From contig CANNBH010000001.1 in assembly GCA_947502815.1 (NCBI GenBank), positions 2,266,818 to 2,330,817 on the forward strand: a stretch of 64,000 nucleotides of DNA, in the 5' to 3' direction. The notes beneath the pieces are model-generated. The model was not told the DNA's origin and searched no databases. It worked only from the letters and a program-made list of their open reading frames with translations. This DNA is from an uncultured Erythrobacter sp. (lineage in GTDB: Bacteria; Pseudomonadota; Alphaproteobacteria; Sphingomonadales; Sphingomonadaceae). Position numbers and translations under genes: made by a program. Below are positions 17,105 through 25,736 of the stretch, piece after piece; positions within the stretch are counted from its first letter, which is position 1, and every line of letters begins with the position of its first letter.

Positions 17105-17116
17105 GGCTCTTACCGA

Positions 17117-18574
17117 TCAATCCAGCGCTTTGACGATGCCTTCGACCATTTTCTTGGCGTCTGACAACAACATCACGGTTTGGTTCATATAGAACACATC
17201 GTTGTCGACACCGGCATAGCCGACCCCGCCCATTGATCGTTTGATGAAGAACACCTGCTTTGCCTTGTCCACGTCAAAAACGGGCATCCCGTAAATGGGC
17301 GATGATTTGTCGGTCTTTGCCGCCGGGTTCACCACATCGTTCGCGCCGATGATAAACGCCACATCGGCGGTCGCGAATTCGGAGTTGATGTCTTCAAGCT
17401 CGAACACTTCATCATAGGGCACGTTCGCTTCGGCGAGCAGCACGTTCATGTGGCCCGGCATACGACCAGCCACAGGGTGGATGGCGTATTTGACCTCCAC
17501 GCCTTTCTCTTTCAGCGTGTCGGCCATTTCGCGCAGCACATGCTGAGCCTGAGCCACAGCCATACCGTAACCCGGGATGATGATGACCTTCTCGGCCTGC
17601 TCCAACATATAGGCCGCATCGTCCGCGCTGCCTTGCTTATACGGACGCTGTTCGCGCGGTTCGCCGCTTCCACCGCCGCTGTCTTCTGCGCCAAAGCCGC
17701 CCGCGATCACGCTGATGAAGCTGCGGTTCATGGCCTTGCACATGATGTAAGACAGAATCGCGCCCGATGAACCGACCAGAGCGCCGGTGATGATCATCGC
17801 GCTGTTACCCAGCGTGAAGCCCATCGCTGCGGCTGCCCAACCGGAATAGGAGTTCAACATCGACACAACCACCGGCATATCCGCGCCGCCGATTGGGATG
17901 ATGAGGAGGAAGCCGATGATAAAGGCGAGCACAGTCACCCAAATGATCAACTGCCCTTCACCCGCGCCCGCGGCATTCGACAATGCATAGGCCACAATCA
18001 ATGCGATGATTGCAGAAAGGGTGCCCAGATTGATGATGTGACGTCCGGGCAGCATGATCGGCGAACCGCTCATCCGGCCGGACAATTTCAAGAAAGCGAT
18101 GATCGAACCGGAGAAGGTGATCGCACCGATGGCGATACCCAGACCAAGTTCAATCCGGCTGACGACAAGGATTTGTCCTGCAGCATCGGTGATCCCGAAA
18201 CTGGCCGGGTCAAGCCACGCCGCAAGGCCCACCACAACGGCGGCCAAGCCGACAAGGCTGTGAAAACCTGCAACCAATTCGGGCATCGCGGTCATTGCAA
18301 TCTTGCGCGCCACCGTGACGCCGATGATCCCGCCTAGGAAGATTGCGATGCCGATCTCTGCGATATTGGCGATTTTGTGAGTGATTAGGGTCGTCGCAAT
18401 AGCGATGACCATACCAATCACACCGTTGCGATTGCCCGCGCGCGACGTCGCAGGCGACGAAAGCCCGCGCAATGCGAGGATAAAGAACACGCCTGAAACG
18501 AGATAGGCGAGCATCGCCCACGCTGAGGTGCCAGAAACGCCGTCTGCGGCTGCTGCTAAAATGGAGAAGGTCAT
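17117..18574 (-). CDS. pntB: NAD(P) transhydrogenase subunit beta
   Basis: This 485-residue subunit holds most of the proton channel (about eight to nine helices in residues 20-290) and a C-terminal NADP(H)-binding domain III. That domain carries PGYGMAVAQAQ, HPVAGRMPGHMNVLLAEA, and GANDVVNPAAKTD followed by GMPVFDV and RSMGGVGYAG. The enzyme uses the proton gradient to move hydride from NADH to NADP+ in the inner membrane. The gene starts 3 nt after pntA2. Length is normal. Confidence 0.96.
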   Translation of the reverse strand: MTFSILAAAADGVSGTSAWAMLAYLVSGVFFILALRGLSSPATSRAGNRNGVIGMVIAIATTLITHKIANIAEIGIAIFLGGIIGVTVARKIAMTAMPELVAGFHSLVGLAAVVVGLAAWLDPASFGITDAAGQILVVSRIELGLGIAIGAITFSGSIIAFLKLSGRMSGSPIMLPGRHIINLGTLSAIIALIVAYALSNAAGAGEGQLIIWVTVLAFIIGFLLIIPIGGADMPVVVSMLNSYSGWAAAAMGFTLGNSAMIITGALVGSSGAILSYIMCKAMNRSFISVIAGGFGAEDSGGGSGEPREQRPYKQGSADDAAYMLEQAEKVIIIPGYGMAVAQAQHVLREMADTLKEKGVEVKYAIHPVAGRMPGHMNVLLAEANVPYDEVFELEDINSEFATADVAFIIGANDVVNPAAKTDKSSPIYGMPVFDVDKAKQVFFIKRSMGGVGYAGVDNDVFYMNQTVMLLSDAKKMVEGIVKALD

Positions 18575-18577
18575 CTC

Positions 18578-18859
18578 TTACTTCTCCTTTTTCTTATACA
18601 TGGCGAGCATCCGCTCCGTCACGGCGAACCCTCCGAAGATGTTCACACTGGCGAGCACCACACCGAACAGGCCGAGATATTTGGCAACCGGGCTGCTTGC
18701 ATCCGCCGCCGCGATCAGTGCGCCGACGATAATCACAGACGAGATCGCATTGGTTACCGCCATCAAAGGCGTGTGCAAGGCGGGGGTCACCGACCAGACC
18801 ACATAATAGCCGACGAAACACGCCAGCACGAAGATTGATAGAATGCTGATAAAGTCCAT
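18578..18859 (-). CDS. pntAB: NAD(P) transhydrogenase subunit alpha part 2
   Basis: This 93-residue inner-membrane part of the split alpha subunit has three to four helices. It includes SVTPALHTPLMAVTNAISSVI, which is the conserved core of this subunit, and ends with the typical RMLAMYKKK. Its ATG shares one base with the upstream lipoprotein's stop (TAATG). Splitting of PntA into two genes is normal in alphaproteobacteria. Confidence 0.95.
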   Translation of the reverse strand: MDFISILSIFVLACFVGYYVVWSVTPALHTPLMAVTNAISSVIIVGALIAAADASSPVAKYLGLFGVVLASVNIFGGFAVTERMLAMYKKKEK

Positions 18860-19305
18860 TATTGTCCGCCTTCATTGTCGGAGCGTTGGATAGAGATGCT
18901 CTCTAGCGTGTCGAGCAATGCCATTGATTTGACGATCGCTCGTTCGATGTTCGCTTCTGCGTCAGACAGATCCGGTGCGATGCATTGGCGAACCGGTTCG
19001 TGTCGCGAACGATCAGCGCGGGCGATTGCAATATCGATTTCGTGGACTGTGCCCGATACGGCATCCCCAATTTCGTCAAATCGTTCTTTCACGGGATCAA
19101 ATTTTGCGAGCAACGCAGCTTTTCTGGATAGAGGGCAAGATGGTTCGAGAATCGTCAGAATCTGGTGAACACCAAATCGAAATTCTGCCCCTGCTGCTAC
19201 GTCCTCCACGCCATAACTTCCTTCGATGGCATCAGCCGTGCTCTGATCGTTTTGCACACATGCAGCGACGAGCAATGCCATCAATGATAAGGCTATGGCC
19301 CTCAC
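18859..19305 (-). CDS. Uncharacterised lipoprotein inside the pnt operon
   Basis: This 148-residue protein starts with GTG at 19305, forming GTGA with the pntA1 stop, and ends sharing one base with the pntA2 start. It has a lipoprotein signal peptide MRAIALSLMALLVAAC with Cys16 as the lipidation site. Two more Cys (CPLS, QCIAP) could form a disulfide, and the second half is predicted helical. No family recognised. pntA1 and pntA2 usually abut or nearly so, so this placement is unusual, and the coupling means it is made in step with the enzyme. Confidence 0.75.
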   Translation of the reverse strand: MRAIALSLMALLVAACVQNDQSTADAIEGSYGVEDVAAGAEFRFGVHQILTILEPSCPLSRKAALLAKFDPVKERFDEIGDAVSGTVHEIDIAIARADRSRHEPVRQCIAPDLSDAEANIERAIVKSMALLDTLESISIQRSDNEGGQ

Positions 19306-20423
19306 CCTTTCAGCCTCTCATTCACAATCGCACCGTCTTTCGTCAGGCGGATCGCATCGCCGATTTCTTCGTCGAGAACGGGTGCACCCGCTTCTGCGTC
19401 CCAAAATGCGGAGAGGAAATTGAAGTGGTTGCGCGCAAACAGAGCCGATGCGTCGGCGGGCAAATGTGCGGGCGTGTTGGAGAAACCGATGATGTTCACG
19501 CCGTGCTTCACGACGGTTTCATCGGGCTTTGATCCTTCGACATTGCCGCCTTGCGCGACCGCGAGATCAAAGATCACGCTCCCCGGTTTCATCGACGCGA
19601 TTTGTTCGTCGGAGATCAGGACCGGAGCAGCGCGTCCAGGGATCAAGGCGGTGGTGATCACAATGTCTTGTTTGGCGATGTGTTCGCTGACGAGCTTTGC
19701 CTGAGCCGCCTTGTACTCATCGCTCATTTCGGTCGCGTAACCGCCAGAGCCTTCACCCTCGATACCGGCGACATCTTCAACGAAGATTGCTTTCGCGCCG
19801 AGGCTTTCGATTTGCTCTTTCGTCGCGGATCGCACGTCTGTGGCCGAAACTTGCGCACCCAAACGGCGTGCTGTTGCAATCGCTTGGAGGCCTGCAACGC
19901 CGACGCCCATAACAAACGCCTTGGCCGCGTTCACAGTGCCAGCCGCCGTCATCATCATTGGAAAGGCGCGGCCGTATGCGTCCGCAGCGGCCAAAACCGC
20001 TTTGTAACCGGCAAGATTCGATTGGCTGGAGAGGACATCCATGCTTTGCGCGCGGGTGATGCGCGGCATGAATTCCATCGAGAGCGCTTCGAAACCGCCC
20101 TTGGCATAGGCTGCGACCAAATCTGCATTTTGAAACGGATCAAACAAAGCCGCGACAATTGCGCCTTTCTTTGCTCCCTTAAGATGCTTTGTATCAGGCG
20201 CTTGGATACCGAGCACAATGTCGGCATCTTTCATAATTGCAGCCAATTTGCCTGTCGTCGCGCCAATATCGGCGTAGGCAGCGTCGGAAATCGCCGCATG
20301 CTCACCAGCGCCGCTTTCCACAGCGACCTCGTTGCCAAGAGCAATGAATTTCTTCGCCGTTTCCGGCGTGGCCGCGACCCGGGTTTCCCCAGCTGCGCGC
20401 TCTTTCAATACAGCGATTTTCAC
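19302..20423 (-). CDS. pntAA: NAD(P) transhydrogenase subunit alpha part 1
   Basis: This 373-residue cytoplasmic NAD(H)-binding domain is related to alanine dehydrogenase. It has an N-terminal KERAAGETRVAATPETAKKF, MPRITRAQSMDVLSSQSNLAGYKAV, the dinucleotide motif GVGVAGLQAIATARRLGA (about residues 173-190), VIFDLAVAQGGNVE and NTPAHLPADAS. It pairs with pntA2 and pntB. It lies 15 nt downstream of the small subunit-IV-like gene. Confidence 0.96.
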   Translation of the reverse strand: MKIAVLKERAAGETRVAATPETAKKFIALGNEVAVESGAGEHAAISDAAYADIGATTGKLAAIMKDADIVLGIQAPDTKHLKGAKKGAIVAALFDPFQNADLVAAYAKGGFEALSMEFMPRITRAQSMDVLSSQSNLAGYKAVLAAADAYGRAFPMMMTAAGTVNAAKAFVMGVGVAGLQAIATARRLGAQVSATDVRSATKEQIESLGAKAIFVEDVAGIEGEGSGGYATEMSDEYKAAQAKLVSEHIAKQDIVITTALIPGRAAPVLISDEQIASMKPGSVIFDLAVAQGGNVEGSKPDETVVKHGVNIIGFSNTPAHLPADASALFARNHFNFLSAFWDAEAGAPVLDEEIGDAIRLTKDGAIVNERLKG

Positions 20424-20438
20424 AGAAATGGTCTGCCC

Positions 20439-20561
20439 TTATTCGGCGATAAGCAAGATAACGATGAAGGTGAGCGCGCAGATAAGCGGCACGGTCCATT
20501 TTAGCGTGCCCATGAAGCTATCATAGGTCGAACGCGCTTTATCCATGTCATGCACTGTCAT
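20439..20561 (-). CDS. aa3-type cytochrome c oxidase subunit IV-like peptide
   Basis: This 40-residue protein is read from the ATG at 20561, with AGGGG in good position upstream. It has a cytosolic head (MTVHDMDKARSTYDSFM) and one transmembrane helix, matching the bacterial COX IV small-subunit family. In several alphaproteobacteria this small gene precedes pntA rather than sitting with the oxidase genes, as here. Whether it works with the oxidase or the transhydrogenase is not known from sequence. Confidence 0.8.
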   Translation of the reverse strand: MTVHDMDKARSTYDSFMGTLKWTVPLICALTFIVILLIAE

Positions 20562-20844
20562 GATATATTTCCCCTCGAATTGGATGTAACGACGCAGCGT
20601 TAGAAATACAGCTGCAAAAATCGTTAGGGCTGTCGATTCACTCCCCCGTATCGAAGCCATCGCCCTATCTCAAGCCACCTTTGTATCAATGCCTGTCGCC
20701 AACGGCGCAAAGCGGCGCGATCGGAACCGTTTCGATACAGCCCCCTAATCTCTTTCAACACGCTTAACACCGTCTTTACCCGGCTTCTCTATGCACATGG
20801 CCACGTATCTCCCTGGGATGGTTTCAGGGGGTTTTGGAGAAATC

Positions 20845-22314
20845 ATGGCTGGATCTATGGCAGACTTGGAAACACGCCCTGATGCAACGGACCAAGTGCG
20901 CGAAGAATCGCGCATTGTGATGTTGATCGATGATGAACCGGCGCAAAGCCGCCTCATCTCTGCGATTGCCGCCCGCGAAGGGTGGCGCACAGTCGTGGCC
21001 AGCGATGCCGAAACAGCGATTGCAATGCTGGGCACACGCGAAGGCATGCAATTGTCCGCAATTCTGCTCGATCAATGGGTTCCCGGTGATGATGCGTGTT
21101 CGCTCATTGCAGAGCTGAAAGAACGCCGCCCTGCTCTCCCCATCCTGATGCTAACAACCAGCGCCTCCCCGCTGCTCGCCGTCGAAGCGATGCGCGCAGG
21201 GGCCAGCGACTATCTGGTAAAGCCTGTTTCACCCGATCGTTTGATGGAGGCGCTGCGCAGCGTCACAACACGCGAAACCCCGCGTGATGAACTTGCGCCG
21301 CTGACAGAGAAAATGTCGGCCAGCCTCGATTTCGAAGCCATGATTGGCACCGCACCAACATTCCGCACCGCGCTGGCTCAAGCGGCCAAAGCGGCGCGTG
21401 GCCACAACCATGCCCTGATCGAAGGCGAAAGCGGCACGGGCAAGGAAATGTTGATGTTGGCCATGCACGCCGCATCACCGCGTTCCAAAGATTCTCTGCG
21501 CATCATCAATGTTGCCAGCGTTGCCCCGAATTCGATTGAATCGGTTCTTTTCGGGCATGAACCCAACGCCTTTCCCGGCGCCTTTGATCGCCAGATCGGC
21601 GCGCTGCAACATTGCGATGGCGGCACGCTTATCCTCGATGAAGTCGACCGGCTGAACACCGCCGTGCAACGCCGACTGCTAGAGGCGCTGGAGACAGGGA
21701 TTATCCGCCCGGTAGGCGCAGCGCACGGCTTCCGCGTCGATATTCGGCTGCTTTCGGCCAGCAACACCAATTTGGCCCAATTGGCGAAAGGCGGGCTGTT
21801 CGATGCCGCTTTGGCCGATCGTTTGGGCGGAACCCGGATCACTTTGCCTCCCTTGCGCGAACGGACCGGCGATATTCCGGCCCTCGCACGGCATTTTCTG
21901 GGCCGGATCGGGGAGCAACCCGGCCTGACCCATCTGACTGTTTCAGAAACCGCGCTCGCATTGCTGGGCGCGTATGATTGGCCGGGCAATGTGCGCCAAT
22001 TGCAATCGGTTCTGTTCCGCAGCGCGGTCTATTGCGAAGGCGATATGCTCACTGCGGACAGCTTTCCCCAATTGTCCGAATTGTTGGGCGAAATGGACAC
22101 CAGCGGCGGGCCAACCTCGCATGACGGTGTCGGCATTATGCTTTACACAGAAGACGGCAATCTGCGTCCGCTCGAAGACATTGAGGCCGATGTTATTCGC
22201 CTTGCCATCGGGCATTATCGCGGCCGGATGACAGAGGTTGCGCGGCGTCTCGGCATTGGCCGTTCGACTTTGTACCGCAAGCTTTCCGATCTCGGGATCG
22301 ATAACGCGGCTTGA
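20845..22314 (+). CDS. Response regulator with AAA+ (NtrC-type) and Fis HTH domains
   Basis: This 489-residue protein is read from ATG 20845, which has GGAGA upstream. Receiver domain: IDDE acid pair, phosphoacceptor Asp near residue 76 (LLDQWVP), and KPVSP. AAA+ domain: Walker A EGESGTGKE (about 193-200), Walker B LILDEVD and arginine-bearing RLLEALE. The sigma-54 contact loop, normally GAFTGA, reads NAFPGA (about 241-246). C-terminal Fis helix-turn-helix: GRMTEVARRLGIGRSTLYRKL. The altered loop suggests it may not remodel sigma-54 holoenzyme in the usual way. No partner kinase is adjacent. Confidence 0.88.
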   Translation: MAGSMADLETRPDATDQVREESRIVMLIDDEPAQSRLISAIAAREGWRTVVASDAETAIAMLGTREGMQLSAILLDQWVPGDDACSLIAELKERRPALPILMLTTSASPLLAVEAMRAGASDYLVKPVSPDRLMEALRSVTTRETPRDELAPLTEKMSASLDFEAMIGTAPTFRTALAQAAKAARGHNHALIEGESGTGKEMLMLAMHAASPRSKDSLRIINVASVAPNSIESVLFGHEPNAFPGAFDRQIGALQHCDGGTLILDEVDRLNTAVQRRLLEALETGIIRPVGAAHGFRVDIRLLSASNTNLAQLAKGGLFDAALADRLGGTRITLPPLRERTGDIPALARHFLGRIGEQPGLTHLTVSETALALLGAYDWPGNVRQLQSVLFRSAVYCEGDMLTADSFPQLSELLGEMDTSGGPTSHDGVGIMLYTEDGNLRPLEDIEADVIRLAIGHYRGRMTEVARRLGIGRSTLYRKLSDLGIDNAA

Positions 22315-22346
22315 TCGCCGGTTGGCTTGCGACTAGCGCGCAGGCC

Positions 22347-23108
22347 ATGAGCATTATCAAAGATTTCGCGGACCGCACCGCTCTCGTAACGGGCGCAGCT
22401 TCGGGTATCGGAGCCGCCTGTGCAAAGGCCCTTTGCGCGCGCGGAGCAACCAAACTGTTCCTGATCGACGTTGATGAAGCGGGTCTGGCTGGATTGGATC
22501 TCGATTGCGAAGTCGTAACGATCACAGGCAGCGTCGCTGATGAGGCTTTGTGGGACAGTTTAGAGCCTCATCTAACAGGCCTCAACCACGCCATTATCAA
22601 CGCGGGCATTGGATCAGGCGGAGCGATTGCGGACCTCACTTTGTCCGAATGGCGGCGGATCATGGACGTCAATCTTGATGGAGCCTTCCTGACCCTGCGC
22701 GCCGCCATGCGAGCAATCAAGGCGACGGGCGGCGGTAGCGCAGTTATCACCGCATCCTCCACAGGCGTAAAGCCTGTGCCAGGCGTTGGCCCCTATGGCG
22801 TTTCAAAAGCAGCCGTTGCCCACATGGCCCGCATCGCTGCAATGGAGGGGGCTAAAGACAACATCCGCGTCAACGCGATTGCGCCAGGCGGGGTCGACAC
22901 CGCCCTTTGGGAAAGCGGGGAAGACTTTCGCCGAGCAGTCGAACGTTTTGGCCGCGACGCCACGATCGAAAGAATGGCAAAATCAACGCCGTCTGGACGG
23001 TTCGCAACCTCCGAAGAGATTGCAGATCAGATGCTCTTTATGCTGTCCGATGCTGGGTCGAACATCACAGGCCATGTGCTGGTCTCTGACGGCGGCTTTA
23101 CCCTCTAA
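22347..23108 (+). CDS. SDR family oxidoreductase
   Basis: This 253-residue classical short-chain dehydrogenase has the coenzyme motif TGAASGIGAACA, NAGIGSG, the catalytic Ser in TASSTG and YGVSKAA, and ends with VSDGGFTL. I start it at ATG 22347 (MSIIKDFADRTALVTG), a normal SDR N-terminus; an upstream TTG overlaps the regulator's stop and would add 12 residues. The acidic residue at the end of strand 2 (IDVDEAG) favours NAD(H). Substrate unknown. It is 32 nt downstream of the regulator gene, so co-transcription is possible. Confidence 0.88.
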   Translation: MSIIKDFADRTALVTGAASGIGAACAKALCARGATKLFLIDVDEAGLAGLDLDCEVVTITGSVADEALWDSLEPHLTGLNHAIINAGIGSGGAIADLTLSEWRRIMDVNLDGAFLTLRAAMRAIKATGGGSAVITASSTGVKPVPGVGPYGVSKAAVAHMARIAAMEGAKDNIRVNAIAPGGVDTALWESGEDFRRAVERFGRDATIERMAKSTPSGRFATSEEIADQMLFMLSDAGSNITGHVLVSDGGFTL

Positions 23109-23133
23109 AGCCGCCGCACGAGAACCATTTACG

Positions 23134-24324
23134 TCACCACTGAACGGTGCGCGTAACCCGCTCTTCGCCTTCGCTGCCGCGCATCGACATGGTAAAGCTG
23201 CGCGATGCCCAATCAATGTCGACTAGGCCAAAGTTCTCTTCTGAGATGAAGTCGGTCACCCGTTTATCATCCGGCTCGCGCGCGGTGTTTTGCTCGGTTG
23301 AGGCAAAGGAGTAGTTGAGCGAGGAACTGGTCAGTTCCCACATTTGCTCACCACCGCCTGCTTGCGGAGTGTCGGTGTAGATACCGCCCGCATGGCGATC
23401 GCCCGATAGCATCACCATCCCGCTTTCCTCACGCCCGGCCAGCATTGCATACAGCTTAGCGCGTTCCAGAGGCAGGCTTTCCCATGCTTCGTAATTGTGA
23501 GCATCGGTCAGCACTTGGATGGAGGATACGATGATGCGCAGATCGGCCGGTTTGGCCAGCTCTTGCTCCAACCATTCCCACTGCGCATCGCCAAGGATCG
23601 TCTTGGTCGCATCGTCGCTGGGTACATAGGGCCCAAGCGGCGGGCGCTGCGGTGAGTAGGGGATGGAGTCAAAGTCAGACCGGAAATAGCGCGTGTCGAG
23701 CATGACAATCTGCGTGCGCTGGCCATCTGCGCCAAACATGCGGCTTTCATAGATGCCGGGGCGCGAGCGGACTTCGTCGGTGCTGTTCCAGAATGTCTCA
23801 AATATCGTCTCTGACCAACTGCGAAAGGCGAAGTTCGCACCGCCATCGTTGAAGCCGAAATCGTGATCATCCCACGTCACCATCATCGGAATGTTCGCAC
23901 GAAACTCCACCAACTCAGGGGTTTCTGCCTGCTTTTGATAGGCCGCGCGCAAGGTGCTCAAACCCGCATCACCCTTCCAAAACTGATCCCCGTAATTGTT
24001 GTCCCCGATGAACAGGAACATCTGCGGGTTCTGCGCCGCGATTTGCGCCCACATATGCTGAGAGCGCGATTGGTGATTGCAGCTGCCAAAGGCGATCCGC
24101 GTCAGTGTCGTGTCCCCCGGCAGTGACGGGTTCGCTCCCGCAACCGGCAATTCAACGCTTTGCTCAAGCTGAGCGTAGAACGGCGCGAGCAGCTCATCCG
24201 CGGTCAGCGATACCTCCGCCGGGGCGTCAGTCGCGGCATGCTCTGCATGGCCATCAGCCAGCAGCGGCGCAGCGGTAAGGCCAGCGGTTGCGGCGGCAAT
24301 TGCGAGGAGTGAGATAGGACGCAT
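23134..24324 (-). CDS. PhoD-like metallophosphatase, exported
   Basis: This 396-residue protein has an N-terminal signal peptide (MRPISLLAIAAATAGLTAAPLLA). It then shows the PhoD-family metal ligands FGSCNHQ, FIGDNNYGD, WDDHDFGFNDGG, and SGDRHAGGIY near the end. It lacks the long N-terminal PhoD domain and Tat motif of classical PhoD. Closest in style to secreted alkaline phosphatase D-family proteins active on phosphate esters. It converges on the SDR gene. Confidence 0.88.
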   Translation of the reverse strand: MRPISLLAIAAATAGLTAAPLLADGHAEHAATDAPAEVSLTADELLAPFYAQLEQSVELPVAGANPSLPGDTTLTRIAFGSCNHQSRSQHMWAQIAAQNPQMFLFIGDNNYGDQFWKGDAGLSTLRAAYQKQAETPELVEFRANIPMMVTWDDHDFGFNDGGANFAFRSWSETIFETFWNSTDEVRSRPGIYESRMFGADGQRTQIVMLDTRYFRSDFDSIPYSPQRPPLGPYVPSDDATKTILGDAQWEWLEQELAKPADLRIIVSSIQVLTDAHNYEAWESLPLERAKLYAMLAGREESGMVMLSGDRHAGGIYTDTPQAGGGEQMWELTSSSLNYSFASTEQNTAREPDDKRVTDFISEENFGLVDIDWASRSFTMSMRGSEGEERVTRTVQW

Positions 24325-24404
24325 TGGGTGTCTCCTGATGATCTGTTCGCGCTGTCATGAACGGCGCGTGTGACTCTATGATGGCTGTCTTAAACGCGCA
24401 GCCG

Positions 24405-25541
24405 CTATTCCGGCAATTGGCTGAAGTCAGTGAGCGCCGCATCGCGCAAGCCCCGCCACACATTGCGCGCCTGCACCGTCTCGGCCACGTCATGGGCGCG
24501 GATCAGGTGAACCCCCGCCTCCATCCCGCGCACGGCCAGCGCGATGGAACCGCCCAGCCGTTTGTGCGCAGGCTCCTCATTCGACAACGCACCAATCATC
24601 CGTTTGCGGCTAACGCCCAGCAGCAGCGGCGACCCCAGCGCATGGAACAGCGGCAAGGCGTTGATCAGAGCAAGGTTGTCTGCCAGCGACTTGCCAAAGC
24701 CGATACCGGGGTCGAGCATGATGCGTTCCTCCGCAATCCCGCCCGCAATGGCGCGTTCTCGCTGAGCCTTGAGCATGTCGAACACATCGGTGACGACATT
24801 GGTGTAGCCCGCGCCCTCATGCAGATCATCGCCCGTTCCAGGAGCATGCATCAGCACAACCGGACACCCCGCATTCGCGGTCAGCTCCATCATGCGCGGG
24901 TCATAGCGCAGCGCGGAGACATCGTTCGCCATATGCGCGCCGTTTGCGATCGCAGCCTCAAGCACTCCGGCGCGGCGCGTGTCCACGCTGATCGCGGCGC
25001 CCATGCTGGCGCAGTGTTCCACCGCTGGGATGACGCGCTCAATCTCATCGCCTTCCCACGTTGCGGCCGCACCGGGACGTGTGCTTTCCCCACCAATGTC
25101 GATGATCGCCGCGCCCGCCTCCATCATGGCGGCGGCGTGAGCGCGGGCGACGTCGGGCTTGTCCATGAACTCGCCGCCATCGCTAAAGCTGTCGGGCGTC
25201 ACGTTGAGCACGCCCATCACTTGCGGCTGATCCAGCCGGATCGTGCGCTCACCCAGTTGCAGCGGCGCGTGCACCAGTTGCAGGTTCGCCCATTGCCGCT
25301 CAGCCTCCGATGCCAAGGCGGCGCCAAAGCGCCCCTCTGGTTCGCTCAGCGCCTCTGCCACTTCGCCAAGGCCGAACACCCGGCGATGCGCGACTTTGCC
25401 ACCCTCGCGCACCAACAGGGCAAAGCGGCTGGCATAGACCATGCTGCCAGCCAAGCGGATCGCGCCGGGACCATCACCGGTCGATTCCGATTGCGGACCA
25501 GAGGACAGGCCGATGGGTTGGACATAGACAGAAGCGGTCAT
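24405..25541 (-). CDS. folP: Dihydropteroate synthase
   Basis: This 378-residue enzyme joins pABA to dihydropterin pyrophosphate in folate synthesis. The C-terminal 270 residues are a standard DHPS TIM barrel: MGVLNVTPDSFSDGG (about 109-123), IDIGGESTRPGA, NDVSALR, DPGIGFGKS, GVSRKRMIG and RAHDV. A further 100 N-terminal residues precede the barrel and are not part of classical FolP, which has about 280 residues; sphingomonad FolP often carries such an extension. Its role is unknown. Confidence 0.93.
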   Translation of the reverse strand: MTASVYVQPIGLSSGPQSESTGDGPGAIRLAGSMVYASRFALLVREGGKVAHRRVFGLGEVAEALSEPEGRFGAALASEAERQWANLQLVHAPLQLGERTIRLDQPQVMGVLNVTPDSFSDGGEFMDKPDVARAHAAAMMEAGAAIIDIGGESTRPGAAATWEGDEIERVIPAVEHCASMGAAISVDTRRAGVLEAAIANGAHMANDVSALRYDPRMMELTANAGCPVVLMHAPGTGDDLHEGAGYTNVVTDVFDMLKAQRERAIAGGIAEERIMLDPGIGFGKSLADNLALINALPLFHALGSPLLLGVSRKRMIGALSNEEPAHKRLGGSIALAVRGMEAGVHLIRAHDVAETVQARNVWRGLRDAALTDFSQLPE

Positions 25542-25736
25542 CGCGCGGCTCCAAAGCCAATGCGTTGGTGAGGCACGTTCGGAGACATGGACCGCATGTT
25601 ACACGGTCCAAGGGCCAAACTTTCTGGCTGTTTTCTGCGGGTTTGAGTCATCGCGCAAAGTTCTAGCGTCACGATGCGGTGTAGGACAGTGCGGCGGCGA
25701 AAAATGTTCACAAGGATAGGTGTGAAAGACCCTATC

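Noticed and set aside
24357..25571. A long open frame on the plus strand opposite folP, about 400 codons
   Set aside because: It reads as His/Arg-rich shadow of folP, which has all family motifs. High G+C leaves long antisense frames open.
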